A DNA stretch of 64,000 nt from an uncultured Bacteroidales bacterium (GCA_902798385.1 CADBWK010000007.1:1-64000), one strand, 5' to 3'; counted from the stretch's first letter, positions 8,305 to 17,138 are shown. Numbers and translations: made by a program. The notes: generated from the sequence alone by a model not told the origin.

Positions 8305-10314
8305 TTATAAGAGTTTTTTAACTTGCTCGTAAACATTCTGTGCCGTGAAGCCGAGTTTCTCGTCGAGCACTTTGTACGGTGCAGAGAATCCGAAGCTCTC
8401 AAGACCCCAGATCGCACCGTTCTCACCTACGAGTCCCTCGAGCGTGCAAGGCAGACCGGCGGTCATACCGAAACGCTTGATTCCCTTTGGCAGCACCTCA
8501 TCCTGGTATTTCTTGTCTTGCTCACGGAACACACCTTCGCTCGGTACGCTCACGATCTGCAGACGGATGCCTTCTGCGCGGAGCAACTCAGCACCGGCCA
8601 ACAGCGTGCTTACCTCACTACCGGAAGCGAGCAGCACGATCTGCGGGTTCTCATCTTTCGATACGATGTATGCACCTTTGCGGAAGCCTTCGAGGTTGAC
8701 ATTGGGCACCGGAGCGATGTCCTGACGACTCAGGATCAAAGCAGTCGGGGTCTCTACGTTCTCAAGAGCAGCGCGCCATGCGAGGGTAGTCTCCTCGGCA
8801 TCTGCCGGACGGAGTACCAGCATCGACGGTTTGCCGTGATGGTTATGCAGTTTCTCCATCAAACGGATCTGTGCCTCTTGCTCTACCGGCTCGTGGGTCG
8901 GACCGTCTTCACCTACGCGGAACGCGTCATGGCTCCAGATGAACTTAACCGGCAGCTCCATGAGGGCAGCCATACGAACGGCCGGTTTCATGTAGTCGCT
9001 GAAGACGAAGAACGTACCGCAAGCGGGGATCACACCGCCGTGCAGCGCCATACCAATCATCACGCAAGCCATCGTGAGCTCGCTAACACCGGCCTGGAGG
9101 AACTGACCGCTGAAATCACCCTTGGTGAACGCATGGGTCTTCTTGAGGAAGCCGTCGGTCTTGTCGGAGTTCGAGAGGTCTGCTGAGGAAACGATCATGT
9201 TACCTACGTGCTCAGCGAGGTAACCGAGCACCTTACCGCTGGCGTTACGCGTCGCGTCACCGGCTTTCTGCTCGATCAGACTCCAGTCCACACACGGTGC
9301 TTCGCCGGCCATGAAGGTCTCGTACTCGTTCGCAGCTACCGGGTTCTTCTCTTTCCAGTCGTGGTACTGCGCGTATTTCTTGTTGCACAACTCGCGCAGT
9401 TCGATAGCGCGGTCTTCGTACAGTTTCTGTACTTCCGGGAAGATCTGGAACGGATGCTCCGGATCACCACCGAGGTGCTCGATTGTCTTCTCGAAGGATG
9501 CACCGGCTTTGCTCAGCGGGGCACCGTGGGTCGAGCATTTGCCTTCCCAGTTAGCACCTTCGGCTGTGACACAACCCTTACCCATCGTGGTGTGACCGAT
9601 GATGATCGACGGTTGACCTTTGTGGGCTTTCGCTTTGATGATCGCTTCGCGGATAGCGTCGGGATCATTACCCGGGATCTCCTGAACGAACCATCCCCAT
9701 GCAGCGTACTTAGCGGCTACATCTTCGCTCGTTACCTCACCGCAACCCGTGGAGAGCTGGATCGTGTTCGAGTCGTAGAACATCACGAGGTTGTCCAAAC
9801 CCAGGTGACCTGCCAGACGACCTGCACCTTGCGAGATCTCTTCCTGTACACCACCATCCGAGATGAACGCGTAGATAGTCGGGTTATGCACCTCGCCGTA
9901 ACGCTGGTTGAACCACTTGGCTGCGATCGCTGCACCGACAGCGAAGGTATGACCCTGACCGAGCGGACCGCTCGTGTTCTCGATCATACGCTCGATCTCG
10001 CGCTCCGGGTGACCCGGTGTTACCGAACCCCATTGACGGAGGTTAGCCAGATCATCGAGGGTGAACTTACCTGCCAGGCAGAGTTGGCTGTAGAGCATCG
10101 GAGCCATATGACCCGGATCCAAGAAGAAACGGTCACGTGCTTCCCAACCCGGGTTCTCCGGATCGTATTCCAAAAACTCGCTAAAGAGGACGTTGATGAA
10201 GTCTGCGCCGCCCATGGCTCCGCCAGGGTGACCACTCTTTGCCTTCTCTACTGCTGCGGCAGCCAGGATACGAATGTTATCCGCTGCGCGATTCATAAGT
10301 TGTGTCTTGTTCAT
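8305..10314 (-). CDS. tkt: Transketolase
   Basis: Thiamine-diphosphate enzyme of the non-oxidative pentose phosphate pathway (669 aa) that moves two-carbon units between sugar phosphates. Seen: the N-terminal GHPGGAMG substrate motif near residue 29, the ThDP motif beginning SDGGVQEEISQGAGRLAG and ending in FYDSNTIQ, and GEDGPTHEPVEQ in the pyrimidine-binding domain. The full length shows a single-chain enzyme rather than a split pair. It follows the DUF6048-like gene by 19 bp and precedes leuS by 5 bp on the same strand. Confidence 0.97.
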   Translation of the reverse strand: MNKTQLMNRAADNIRILAAAAVEKAKSGHPGGAMGGADFINVLFSEFLEYDPENPGWEARDRFFLDPGHMAPMLYSQLCLAGKFTLDDLANLRQWGSVTPGHPEREIERMIENTSGPLGQGHTFAVGAAIAAKWFNQRYGEVHNPTIYAFISDGGVQEEISQGAGRLAGHLGLDNLVMFYDSNTIQLSTGCGEVTSEDVAAKYAAWGWFVQEIPGNDPDAIREAIIKAKAHKGQPSIIIGHTTMGKGCVTAEGANWEGKCSTHGAPLSKAGASFEKTIEHLGGDPEHPFQIFPEVQKLYEDRAIELRELCNKKYAQYHDWKEKNPVAANEYETFMAGEAPCVDWSLIEQKAGDATRNASGKVLGYLAEHVGNMIVSSADLSNSDKTDGFLKKTHAFTKGDFSGQFLQAGVSELTMACVMIGMALHGGVIPACGTFFVFSDYMKPAVRMAALMELPVKFIWSHDAFRVGEDGPTHEPVEQEAQIRLMEKLHNHHGKPSMLVLRPADAEETTLAWRAALENVETPTALILSRQDIAPVPNVNLEGFRKGAYIVSKDENPQIVLLASGSEVSTLLAGAELLRAEGIRLQIVSVPSEGVFREQDKKYQDEVLPKGIKRFGMTAGLPCTLEGLVGENGAIWGLESFGFSAPYKVLDEKLGFTAQNVYEQVKKLL

Positions 10315-10333
10315 AGTAATAATTATTTTTATT

Positions 10334-11014
10334 TTAAAATTTCCATCCTAAATAGTAGTTTGCTCCCCAGGCGGTGTTGTCCCGTGAACCGTAACCGGGG
10401 ATGTAGATCGGTGCTTTCTCTGCCTCGGTGCGGGTGAAAAGGAACTTAAACCTTCCCATCCAACCCATGTAAAAAGCCGTGTTGTTCACCTTCGCAATCT
10501 CCACTTGACAGCCCGCTACAATCTCTCCCCAGCAATCCGCACGAGCCCCGACGTAATTGTTGATGTACGGTTGGTCGGTTGCCAAGGTACTTGCCACTTT
10601 TTTCTCGCAGTCTTGATCGAACTGTTGCATAGCCGTTCCGATACGGAGACCGAGCAGCAGCGCGTGCGGACTGTCGGGACGTTTCTTGAGCGGGTTGACA
10701 TCGCAGCCTACTCGGAAGAAACCGCCTTGCCCTTTGTAAGAGACCGTGTCGTTATGGGTCTTACCGCCGGTGTACCCCAACTCCAGGGTGGGGTACCACC
10801 GTTTGGCCAAACGCACGTTCACCGCCACTTCATAGTGCTGCATCTGCCAGTTGTTCAGTCCGCAGATCAGTACCGGCGAGAGGATGTCGAACTTGACCAT
10901 CGTGCCGTAATAGATCTGCTTCTTGGGCAGCTTGACTGCAATCGAGTCCTCGGCGAAGGCTGCTACGCTTAGCAACAAAGCGAGTACTATATTACATAAG
11001 ATCTTTTGCTTCAC
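10334..11014 (-). CDS. DUF6048-like exported beta-barrel protein
   Basis: 226 aa. A signal peptide (MKQKILCNIVLALLLSVAAFA) is followed by alternating hydrophobic stretches and a C-terminal aromatic residue (ANYYLGWKF), as expected for a small outer-membrane beta-barrel. It resembles the DUF6048 family of Bacteroidetes, which has no known function; I assign the family from memory of its overall look. Its first 23 bp overlap the 3' end of the upstream membrane protein gene, so translation is probably coupled. A periplasmic or outer-membrane location is inferred. Confidence 0.65.
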   Translation of the reverse strand: MKQKILCNIVLALLLSVAAFAEDSIAVKLPKKQIYYGTMVKFDILSPVLICGLNNWQMQHYEVAVNVRLAKRWYPTLELGYTGGKTHNDTVSYKGQGGFFRVGCDVNPLKKRPDSPHALLLGLRIGTAMQQFDQDCEKKVASTLATDQPYINNYVGARADCWGEIVAGCQVEIAKVNNTAFYMGWMGRFKFLFTRTEAEKAPIYIPGYGSRDNTAWGANYYLGWKF

Positions 11015-11525
11015 GTTTCAGTTCCTCGAGTGCTTTATCGGTCGGGGTGACGCCGTTGCTGTTAAAGGCCGTAAGAAGAGTGGTGGCATAGACCTGTGCC
11101 GTCGCGTCCTTGGGCAACTGCGCCGACATCGCGATGACGAAAGCAGCCATCTGGTCGCGGGCGTTGATGATCAAATCCCACACCTCTTCGGATACATAGA
11201 CCTGCTGACTCTGGTTGTGGTCAAACTCCGCCCGGATGGTCTGCAGCAGGTATTGCTGTACCTGGGGGATTGTCCACGTCGTCAAGGCCTCCGGCTCTTT
11301 CGCGCGCAAGTCCATGAGCATATGCTCGGGCTTCGTGCGCTCGAGTAACAAGGCTAAGCGCTCGTAAGCGCGCAGGCGGATGGGGGAGATGGATTTCTGA
11401 CTCTCGCGTTTCAACTCAAACTGACGTTTCTTCTCTTCGTTGCGAAAGCCTGAATACTGAATCAACCAGAAGCCGAAAATCAGCACCACAATGGTCAGAA
11501 GTATTGCAATAATTGTCGTGGTCAT
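10992..11525 (-). CDS. Single-pass membrane protein of unknown function
   Basis: 177 aa with one N-terminal membrane helix (MTTTIIAILLTIVVLIFGFW) followed by a charged, mainly alpha-helical cytoplasmic part (NEEKKRQFELKRESQK and on). The family is conserved in Bacteroidetes and may correspond to DUF7935, but I am unsure. The chosen start lies about 18 bases downstream of the predicted transcription start; a longer frame would begin inside the promoter. It is the first gene of the group that continues to the DUF6048-like gene, tkt and leuS. No function can be given. Confidence 0.65.
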   Translation of the reverse strand: MTTTIIAILLTIVVLIFGFWLIQYSGFRNEEKKRQFELKRESQKSISPIRLRAYERLALLLERTKPEHMLMDLRAKEPEALTTWTIPQVQQYLLQTIRAEFDHNQSQQVYVSEEVWDLIINARDQMAAFVIAMSAQLPKDATAQVYATTLLTAFNSNGVTPTDKALEELKREAKDLM

Positions 11526-11548
11526 AACGTACTTACCAATTTTGCCCG

Positions 11549-11588
11549 CAAAATTACAAAAAAAAATTGACATACACAAGAGTGTATG
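11549..11588 (-). promoter_or_regulatory. Overlapping terminator and promoter
   Basis: On the minus strand a hairpin with arms CATACAC/GTGTATG (11571-11588) is followed by a run of nine Ts and would end the upstream glycosylation operon. The same bases carry the -33 element TTGTGTATGTC (11569-11579), which with the -7 element TAATTTTG (11549-11556) forms the promoter of the next operon. Confidence 0.7.
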
Positions 11589-11608
11589 CCAAATTTTTGA
11601 AAAATTTC

Positions 11609-12736
11609 TTACTTCTTGCAGGTGGAATAGATCAGCCGCACCCACGCGACGGTGTACGTAAGCACACCTATCCAAAGGGTTGAATGGATATAATTACAGA
11701 TCTTGGACGGGCAGAAAAGGTCAATCGGCATTACGCACCAAAGGACGAAGAGCGCCCAGAAAAACACCTTGTCCACGATGGATCGGTTGTCCTCCAAGAA
11801 GTACCACAAAGCATACCCCGTCATGGCAATCGTATAGGTCGTGTATTCCGCCGCTTCGCTGAACAGCACGATATAGATCATCAGTCCGGCCAACGCGCCG
11901 ATGCGGAACGCATACTCGCTCCAGCGGTTGCGACAAAGGAAGAACAGCACGGCCAAAAGACCCAATACCGCTCCCTGGAAAATACGCATATAACTCAGGG
12001 CAAACTCCTTGATACCCGGTACAAAAAGGATGGAGTAGTATGTGCCGGTGGACTGCTGATGATCCGTCAGTTGCGCCAACCAGTTGTGGTAGCCCGTCAG
12101 CAGCCCGTCGATACCTCCGTTCAGCGCCGGCAGCAAGAGAAAGAACAATCCCGTCAGGGCAACATAACCGATATTACGCCAGAAGCGCGGATAGCAGAGC
12201 AATAGTGCCAGTTCGACGGCACCGTAGATCTTGGTGGTTGCCGAGAGCATGATGAGCAACACGGCCCAGAAAGCCTGATCCCGCTCCAGCAGCACAAACG
12301 CCCATACGAAGATCGCCGCCACCAAGAGGTTGTATTGGAAACAGAATAGACTCTGTGCCACCGTCAACAGCAGGTACAACAGGATGTACGGCACTTTCTC
12401 AGATAGTGCACCGGGCAGGTGCTTGACCGCGAAATAAAAGACCGTGTAACCAAACAGATTCCACGCAAAGCCACCCACATAAAACGGCAGAAAAGCAAAC
12501 GGCGTGAATAGCACACAGAAGATCGGCGAATAGATGAAATAGCGGTGATGAACGTCCACGAATTCCGGCGTGTAGGCATTGATGCCCTGCCAGAACTGAT
12601 GAGTAGCATCATAGAAGACACGGTAGTTCTCCGCTCCGCCGCGGAACAACTCAATGGCCGAGGCAGCGACTGCTATAACGAATCCCAGCCAGTAAATGTT
12701 ACGGGGAACCGTAAAGAAATTGAGGAACTTTCTCAT
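11609..12736 (-). CDS. GT87-type (DUF2029) membrane glycosyltransferase
   Basis: 375 aa with about nine to ten hydrophobic segments. The N-terminal region (RVFYDATHQFWQGINAYTPE followed by YIYSP-like FIYSPIFCVLF) matches the GT87/DUF2029 family, polyprenol-phosphate-sugar-dependent mannosyltransferases that act at the outer face of the inner membrane. The donor is probably the lipid-linked sugar made by the GtrB-like protein encoded just upstream, with which it overlaps by 4 bp. The acceptor glycan is unknown. It is the last gene of the rplU-serS-glycosylation run and is followed by the hairpin at 11571. Confidence 0.75.
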   Translation of the reverse strand: MRKFLNFFTVPRNIYWLGFVIAVAASAIELFRGGAENYRVFYDATHQFWQGINAYTPEFVDVHHRYFIYSPIFCVLFTPFAFLPFYVGGFAWNLFGYTVFYFAVKHLPGALSEKVPYILLYLLLTVAQSLFCFQYNLLVAAIFVWAFVLLERDQAFWAVLLIMLSATTKIYGAVELALLLCYPRFWRNIGYVALTGLFFLLLPALNGGIDGLLTGYHNWLAQLTDHQQSTGTYYSILFVPGIKEFALSYMRIFQGAVLGLLAVLFFLCRNRWSEYAFRIGALAGLMIYIVLFSEAAEYTTYTIAMTGYALWYFLEDNRSIVDKVFFWALFVLWCVMPIDLFCPSKICNYIHSTLWIGVLTYTVAWVRLIYSTCKK

Positions 12737-13680
12737 ACTTTTTCATCGTTGTACCGGCGAACGAAATAACCCGGTCGGTTCTTGGTCTCGTTGAATACCC
12801 GGCCGAGGTATTCGCCTAACACGCCTATCGTGAGCAATTGAATACCTCCGAGGAAAAGGATGGTCACCATGATGGTCGGATAACCGGCTACCGGATCGCC
12901 GTAGAGCAAGGTCGTGATCAGGATGTACACCAGGTAGAGGAACGCTACGAACGAGACACCGATACCCATATACATTGCGATGCGCAGCGGCGCTACCGTA
13001 TAACTGGTCATGCCATTGATGGCGAGGTTGACGAGTTGCGAGAAACGCCATTTGGACGAACCCTGCTGGCGCTCCAATTGGTCGTAGTAGATGCCTTTTT
13101 TCTTAAATCCAATCCACGAGTACAGTCCTTTCGTGTTCCGCTCCGACTCACGCATCTTACGCAGTGCCTCCACGCATGTGCGGTCGAGCAGACGGAAGTC
13201 GCCGGTGTTCTTCTGGATCGGTACGCGCGTCAGGCGTTGCAGCATGGTGTAGTACCACTGCGAGGTCTTCTTCTTGAACCACGACTCACGGCTCGAGCGG
13301 CGCTGGGCATAGACATCGTCGTATCCTTCTTCCCACCATTGGAGCATCTCCGGGATGGCCGAGATAGGATGCTGCATGTCGGCATCCATGATGATGACCG
13401 CATCGCCTTTCGCATAATCGAAACCTGCCATCATCGCTACCTCCTTGCCGTAGTTACGCGAGAGATCGATATACGACCAGTGCGCGGGATCGGCATGGTG
13501 AAGCGCCTCCATCTTATCCAGCGTACCATCGGTACTGCCGTCGTTGACGAGCAGAAACTCCCACTCATAAGCAGGGTTATCTGCAAGCACCTGATGCATG
13601 CATTCCTGCAGGTGGTCAAAACATGCCTCTTCGTTGTAGGCGGGCAGAAGAATGGTGATTTTCTTTTTCATAACCAGCAA
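12733..13680 (-). CDS. GtrB-like polyprenyl-phosphate glycosyltransferase (GT2)
   Basis: 315 aa. An N-terminal GT-A domain (TILLPAYNEE, LLVNDGSTDGT, IIMDADMQHP) is followed by two C-terminal membrane helices (about 235-260 and 275-295). This is the layout of GtrB and DPM-type enzymes that transfer a sugar from a nucleotide donor to undecaprenyl phosphate. The genes on either side fit: a GtrA-like flippase domain upstream, adjoining without a gap, and a GT87 enzyme downstream, overlapping by 4 bp. Together they would make, flip and use a lipid-linked sugar. The sugar is unknown. Confidence 0.88.
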   Translation of the reverse strand: MLVMKKKITILLPAYNEEACFDHLQECMHQVLADNPAYEWEFLLVNDGSTDGTLDKMEALHHADPAHWSYIDLSRNYGKEVAMMAGFDYAKGDAVIIMDADMQHPISAIPEMLQWWEEGYDDVYAQRRSSRESWFKKKTSQWYYTMLQRLTRVPIQKNTGDFRLLDRTCVEALRKMRESERNTKGLYSWIGFKKKGIYYDQLERQQGSSKWRFSQLVNLAINGMTSYTVAPLRIAMYMGIGVSFVAFLYLVYILITTLLYGDPVAGYPTIMVTILFLGGIQLLTIGVLGEYLGRVFNETKNRPGYFVRRYNDEKV

Positions 13681-14844
13681 TTATTTTGTTTGAGCAAACT
13701 CATGATACGTGACGAACTCCGCTCCGCGGGATTGGAGATCCACGATCACCGCTTTCAGCCGTTCGTACATAGGCGCACCGGCATGATGGCGGATGATAAA
13801 CGGCAGTTTCCATTCCGGGTGTTCTCCTAACGGATAAAACTCCCAGGGATGGAAATAGGTGTTGAAATAACCATCGTGACGCAATGTGCGGCGCACGAGC
13901 GATTGGTACAACCACAGCGGGAAGTTATGCAGCGCCAACCAGAAAAGCGGGATCCGTAACCACGGGCTCACCGAGGCCGGAATCTGCAACACCTCCTGTT
14001 TGTAGAACCACGTGCGCGGCATGTCGAGGTGCATGTAGCGTCCGGGAATGAACGCCGGGTTGAGCGAGGCGTTATACGCGTAGCCCTGCTGCTTGAGTTC
14101 CTGGATGTCCACGGGGAACATACGCGGCTGACGATAACCGTACACCGGCTGTCCCGTCAGTTGTTCCAGGATGCGTTTGGATTCGATCACATGCTCCGGT
14201 TTAGGCTGCCAATGATCGCATCCGTGCGAGGCGACCTCATGCCCCTCGCGCACAATCCGCGCCATGAGTTCCGGTGCATTCTGCGCAAAATTAGCGGTGC
14301 AGAAGAAGGTAGCATGGATGCCGCATTCTTTCAGACAATCGAGTATGCGCGTGGTACCGAAGCGAGACACCTCCATGCCCTGCGCGATCGGATCCCATTC
14401 CACGCCATGTTCCAGCGGTACGTCGTACTCCTCGGTGTCGAACGAGAGCAGCACCTTACCTTCTATCGCGCGCGCCGGAAAATGGTACACGAGGTACAGC
14501 ACCGCGTACTGCACCAGCATCGCCACCCCCATCACCAAGATAGGCGCAATAAGACGATGAATACCCAGCCAAAGGAACAGATTGAGCAAGATTATATGCA
14601 GCACGAAGTTCAGTGCGTGACTGCCGGCAAAGCCGACAAAACGTCCCCAGGTGGGACGAGAAGAGAACGTGAAATAACTGGTTGCGAAGAAATTACCGAT
14701 AAAACTGATCAGGTAACCGGCTATATACGCTGCATTCACCGGTGCAGACACCAACAGCAGCATATAATAAATACCATAGTGGACTGCCGCGGCGCAGCAG
14801 CCCACTATGCAAAATCGGAGAAATGATCGGTATTTCTCGCGCAT
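13681..14844 (-). CDS. Fusion of GtrA-like membrane domain and polysaccharide deacetylase
   Basis: 387 aa. Residues 1-122 form four membrane helices of the GtrA family (FLRFCIVGCCAAAVHYGIYY, then ISFIGNFFATSYFTF), thought to flip polyprenyl-phosphate sugars. Residues about 128-387 form a NodB-type carbohydrate deacetylase: SFDTEE with D136, the metal-binding histidines in GHEVASHGCDHW (H202, H207, H211), and the late YFHPWEFYP stretch. The frame is continuous with no sign of an error at the junction. The usual arginine-alanine-proline motif reads GYRQPRMF. The gene ends against the GtrB gene, so all three glycosylation genes act together. Activity and substrate are inferred. Confidence 0.82.
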   Translation of the reverse strand: MREKYRSFLRFCIVGCCAAAVHYGIYYMLLLVSAPVNAAYIAGYLISFIGNFFATSYFTFSSRPTWGRFVGFAGSHALNFVLHIILLNLFLWLGIHRLIAPILVMGVAMLVQYAVLYLVYHFPARAIEGKVLLSFDTEEYDVPLEHGVEWDPIAQGMEVSRFGTTRILDCLKECGIHATFFCTANFAQNAPELMARIVREGHEVASHGCDHWQPKPEHVIESKRILEQLTGQPVYGYRQPRMFPVDIQELKQQGYAYNASLNPAFIPGRYMHLDMPRTWFYKQEVLQIPASVSPWLRIPLFWLALHNFPLWLYQSLVRRTLRHDGYFNTYFHPWEFYPLGEHPEWKLPFIIRHHAGAPMYERLKAVIVDLQSRGAEFVTYHEFAQTK

Positions 14845-14860
14845 ACCTGCGTCCTCCTTA

Positions 14861-16174
14861 TTAGCGTATCATGTCGTCGCCGAAGAACGGCTGCAATGCT
14901 TTTGGGATACGAATTCCTTCTTCGCATTGGTTGTTCTCCAGCAGAGCCGCTACGATACGGGGGAGAGCGAGTGCTGAACCGTTGAGCGTGTGGCAGAGTG
15001 CCACCTTCTTATCCTCTGCACGGCGGTAACGACACTTGAGGCGGTTAGCCTGATAGGTGTCGAAATTCGACGTGCTGGATACCTCCAACCAACGGTGTTG
15101 TGCCTCGGAGTACACTTCGAAGTCATAACAGAGCGCAGCGGTAAACGACATGTCGCCGCCGCTCAGACGCAGGATACGGTAGGGCAGTTCCAGTTTCTGG
15201 AGCAGACCCTCTACGTGCTCGAGCATCTCTTTGTGCGAAGCGTCCGAATGTTCGGGCGTGTCGATACGTACGATCTCGATCTTTGAGAACTCATGCAGAC
15301 GGTTCAGACCGCGTACATCCTTGCCGTAACTACCTGCCTCGCGACGGAAACACTCCGTGTAAGCGCAGTTCTTAATCGGCAGTTGTGCCTCGTCGAGGAT
15401 GACATCGCGGTAGAGGTTCGTCACCGGCACCTCAGCCGTCGGGATGAGATAGAGGTCGTCCACTTCGCAGTGGTACATCTGACCCTCTTTATCCGGCAAC
15501 TGACCCGTTCCGTAACCCGATGCGGCGTTGACTACCGTCGGCGGCATGATCTCCGTATAACCGGCTTTGTTTGCTTCCGCAAGGAAGAAATTGATCAGCG
15601 CACGTTGCAGACGCGCACCTTGACCGATATACACGGGGAATCCGGCACCGGAGATCTTCACACCCAGGTCAAAATCGATGAGGTTGTACTTCTTCGCCAA
15701 CTCCCAGTGCGGCAGTTTGGCTTCGTCGTTGTTCACCTCACCTACCCAGGTACCTACGGTGTCACCACCATGATGGGGTACGTTGGATTTGACCACGAGG
15801 TTATCCTCTGCAGCAGCACCTTCGGGTACGATGTCGTAGGGTACGTTCGGGATGGTAAGCAGCAACTTGGTCTGTGCCTCTTCTGCTGCGGCCATCTTCT
15901 CGTCGTACTCTGCGATCTTCGCTTTGAGGTCACCGGTCTGCGCTTTAGCTGCTTCCGCCTCTGCGCGCTGACCTTTGGCCATCAGCATACCGATGGACTT
16001 GCTGATCTGATTCATCTGTGCAGCCGCTGCATCTTTCTCCTGCTGCGCGGCCTTACGCTCTCCATCAAGACGAAGCACTTCGTCGATTGCCTCTGCGGCG
16101 CCTGAGAAGTGCTTCTTGTTGAGACCGGCAATGACTTTCGCCTTGTCGTCGTAAATCTGTTTTAATGTTAACAT
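14861..16174 (-). CDS. serS: Seryl-tRNA synthetase
   Basis: Class II synthetase that charges tRNA-Ser (437 aa). The N-terminal 100 residues form the antiparallel coiled coil that holds the tRNA long variable arm (AAQQEKDAAAAQMNQISKSI). Motif 2 is seen as FRREAGSYGKDVRGLNRLHE and motif 3 near the end as NGSALALPRIVAALLENNQ. It lies 2 bp downstream of rpmA and 16 bp upstream of the GtrA fusion gene on the same strand. Confidence 0.97.
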   Translation of the reverse strand: MLTLKQIYDDKAKVIAGLNKKHFSGAAEAIDEVLRLDGERKAAQQEKDAAAAQMNQISKSIGMLMAKGQRAEAEAAKAQTGDLKAKIAEYDEKMAAAEEAQTKLLLTIPNVPYDIVPEGAAAEDNLVVKSNVPHHGGDTVGTWVGEVNNDEAKLPHWELAKKYNLIDFDLGVKISGAGFPVYIGQGARLQRALINFFLAEANKAGYTEIMPPTVVNAASGYGTGQLPDKEGQMYHCEVDDLYLIPTAEVPVTNLYRDVILDEAQLPIKNCAYTECFRREAGSYGKDVRGLNRLHEFSKIEIVRIDTPEHSDASHKEMLEHVEGLLQKLELPYRILRLSGGDMSFTAALCYDFEVYSEAQHRWLEVSSTSNFDTYQANRLKCRYRRAEDKKVALCHTLNGSALALPRIVAALLENNQCEEGIRIPKALQPFFGDDMIR

Positions 16175-16176
16175 GT

Positions 16177-16437
16177 TTACGCCTCTACCGGTTGGATACT
16201 AACGTACGATTTGTTGTCGCGTTTCTTGCGGAACGTTACGATTCCGTCGCAGAGAGCGAACAATGTGTGGTCGCTACCCATACCCATGTTTTCACCCGGG
16301 TTGTGAACCGTACCACGTTGACGTACGATGATGTTACCTGCCTTTGCGAATTGACCACCAAAGATCTTCACGCCAAGACGTTTGCTTTCTGATTCACGGC
16401 CGTTCTTGGAACTACCGACACCTTTCTTGTGAGCCAT
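16177..16437 (-). CDS. rpmA: 50S ribosomal protein L27
   Basis: 86 aa with the conserved start [20 protein letters not shown] and the core [20 protein letters not shown]27 reaches the peptidyl transferase centre with its N-terminal tail. No N-terminal extension for processing by a Prp protease is present. It follows rplU by 17 bp as in most bacteria. Confidence 0.98.
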   Translation of the reverse strand: MAHKKGVGSSKNGRESESKRLGVKIFGGQFAKAGNIIVRQRGTVHNPGENMGMGSDHTLFALCDGIVTFRKKRDNKSYVSIQPVEA

Positions 16438-16454
16438 ACTGGTTGTCCTTTCTT

Positions 16455-16775
16455 TTAAGCAATAACAATTTCTTTAACAATTACGTTGGTCAAGTCCTGA
16501 CGGTGACCGTTCAGCTTGCGATAACCTTTGCGACGTTTCTTGTGGAAAACCAACACTTTGTCACCGCGGCACTCGTTGTCGAGTACTTCGCAAACTACTT
16601 TTGCACCCTTTACATAAGGAGCACCAACTTTTACTTTACCCTCGTTGTCCAGCAGCAATACGTTCTCAAATTCAACGGTTGCGCCTTTCTCGAGCTCGTT
16701 CATACGATTGATGAACAATTTCTTGCCAGCCTCTACTCTAAACTGCTGGCCTTTCATCTCTACAATTGCGTACAT
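16455..16775 (-). CDS. rplU: 50S ribosomal protein L21
   Basis: 106 aa, starting [20 protein letters not shown] and ending with the basic stretch [19 protein letters not shown]21 binds 23S rRNA on the solvent side of the large subunit. The promoter at 16862-16893 leaves a leader of about 80 bases. It opens an operon with rpmA, serS and three glycosylation genes. Confidence 0.98.
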   Translation of the reverse strand: MYAIVEMKGQQFRVEAGKKLFINRMNELEKGATVEFENVLLLDNEGKVKVGAPYVKGAKVVCEVLDNECRGDKVLVFHKKRRKGYRKLNGHRQDLTNVIVKEIVIA

Positions 16776-16861
16776 CTGTACTGTTGTATTTAATGTTAGG
16801 GCGGTGCGGCGGTCGTTATACGAAACGACACTTACTCGAGCCTATTCCGCAAAAAAGCGTG

Positions 16862-16893
16862 CAAAATTACAACAATTTTTTGACATGACCAAA
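16862..16893 (-). promoter_or_regulatory. rplU: rplU operon promoter
   Basis: On the minus strand the -33 element is TTTGGTCATGTC (16882-16893) and the -7 element TAATTTTG (16862-16869). Confidence 0.75.
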
Positions 16894-16918
16894 TTTTTTT
16901 GCACTTTTTTGATTTTTT

Positions 16919-16993
16919 TTATCGTTTACACCCTGTTTGGGTGTCCAAGTCGGTGCTTCGTGACCCGGAGTGAAGACATAATTTCATATGCAT
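16919..16993 (-). CDS. Possible 24-residue small ORF with its own promoter
   Basis: A frame of 24 codons starts at 16993, about 20 bases after a promoter-like sequence at 17012-17042, and stops at 16919. The product begins MHMKLCLHSG and ends TGCKR. The DNA also contains a short inverted repeat (ACACCC/GGGTGT, about 16928-16944). It may be a small peptide, a leader that influences rplU, or simply a short structured transcript. I know of no matching family, and coding is unproven. Confidence 0.25.
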   Translation of the reverse strand: MHMKLCLHSGSRSTDLDTQTGCKR

Positions 16994-17011
16994 AGAGATT
17001 TGTTTCGGCTG

Positions 17012-17042
17012 CAAAGATACTAAAAAAATTGCATATATTCAA
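17012..17042 (-). promoter_or_regulatory. Promoter-like sequence upstream of the rplU promoter
   Basis: TATCTTTG (17012-17019) with TTG (17040-17042) on the minus strand has the right spacing. It points toward rplU, about 150 bp upstream of the main rplU promoter, and lies back to back with the plus-strand promoter at 17078. Confidence 0.5.
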
Positions 17043-17077
17043 GAGAAAATGGAAATTTTCATAAAAAAGCAATAAGA

Positions 17078-17109
17078 TTTGCATATGTCGTAAAAAAGCA
17101 TTACCTTTG
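17078..17109 (+). promoter_or_regulatory. Promoter of the LysM glucosaminidase operon
   Basis: TTTGCATATGTC (17078-17089) and TACCTTTG (17102-17109) form a textbook example of the promoter type in this window. The start codon at 17139 leaves a leader of about 24 bases. Confidence 0.85.
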
Positions 17110-17138
17110 CACCCGCAAAGGTTTTGACAACGAAAATT

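Noticed and set aside
17124..17138. TTG at 17124 as start of the glucosaminidase
   Set aside because: ATG at 17139 gives a standard signal peptide start and a better spacing from the promoter.
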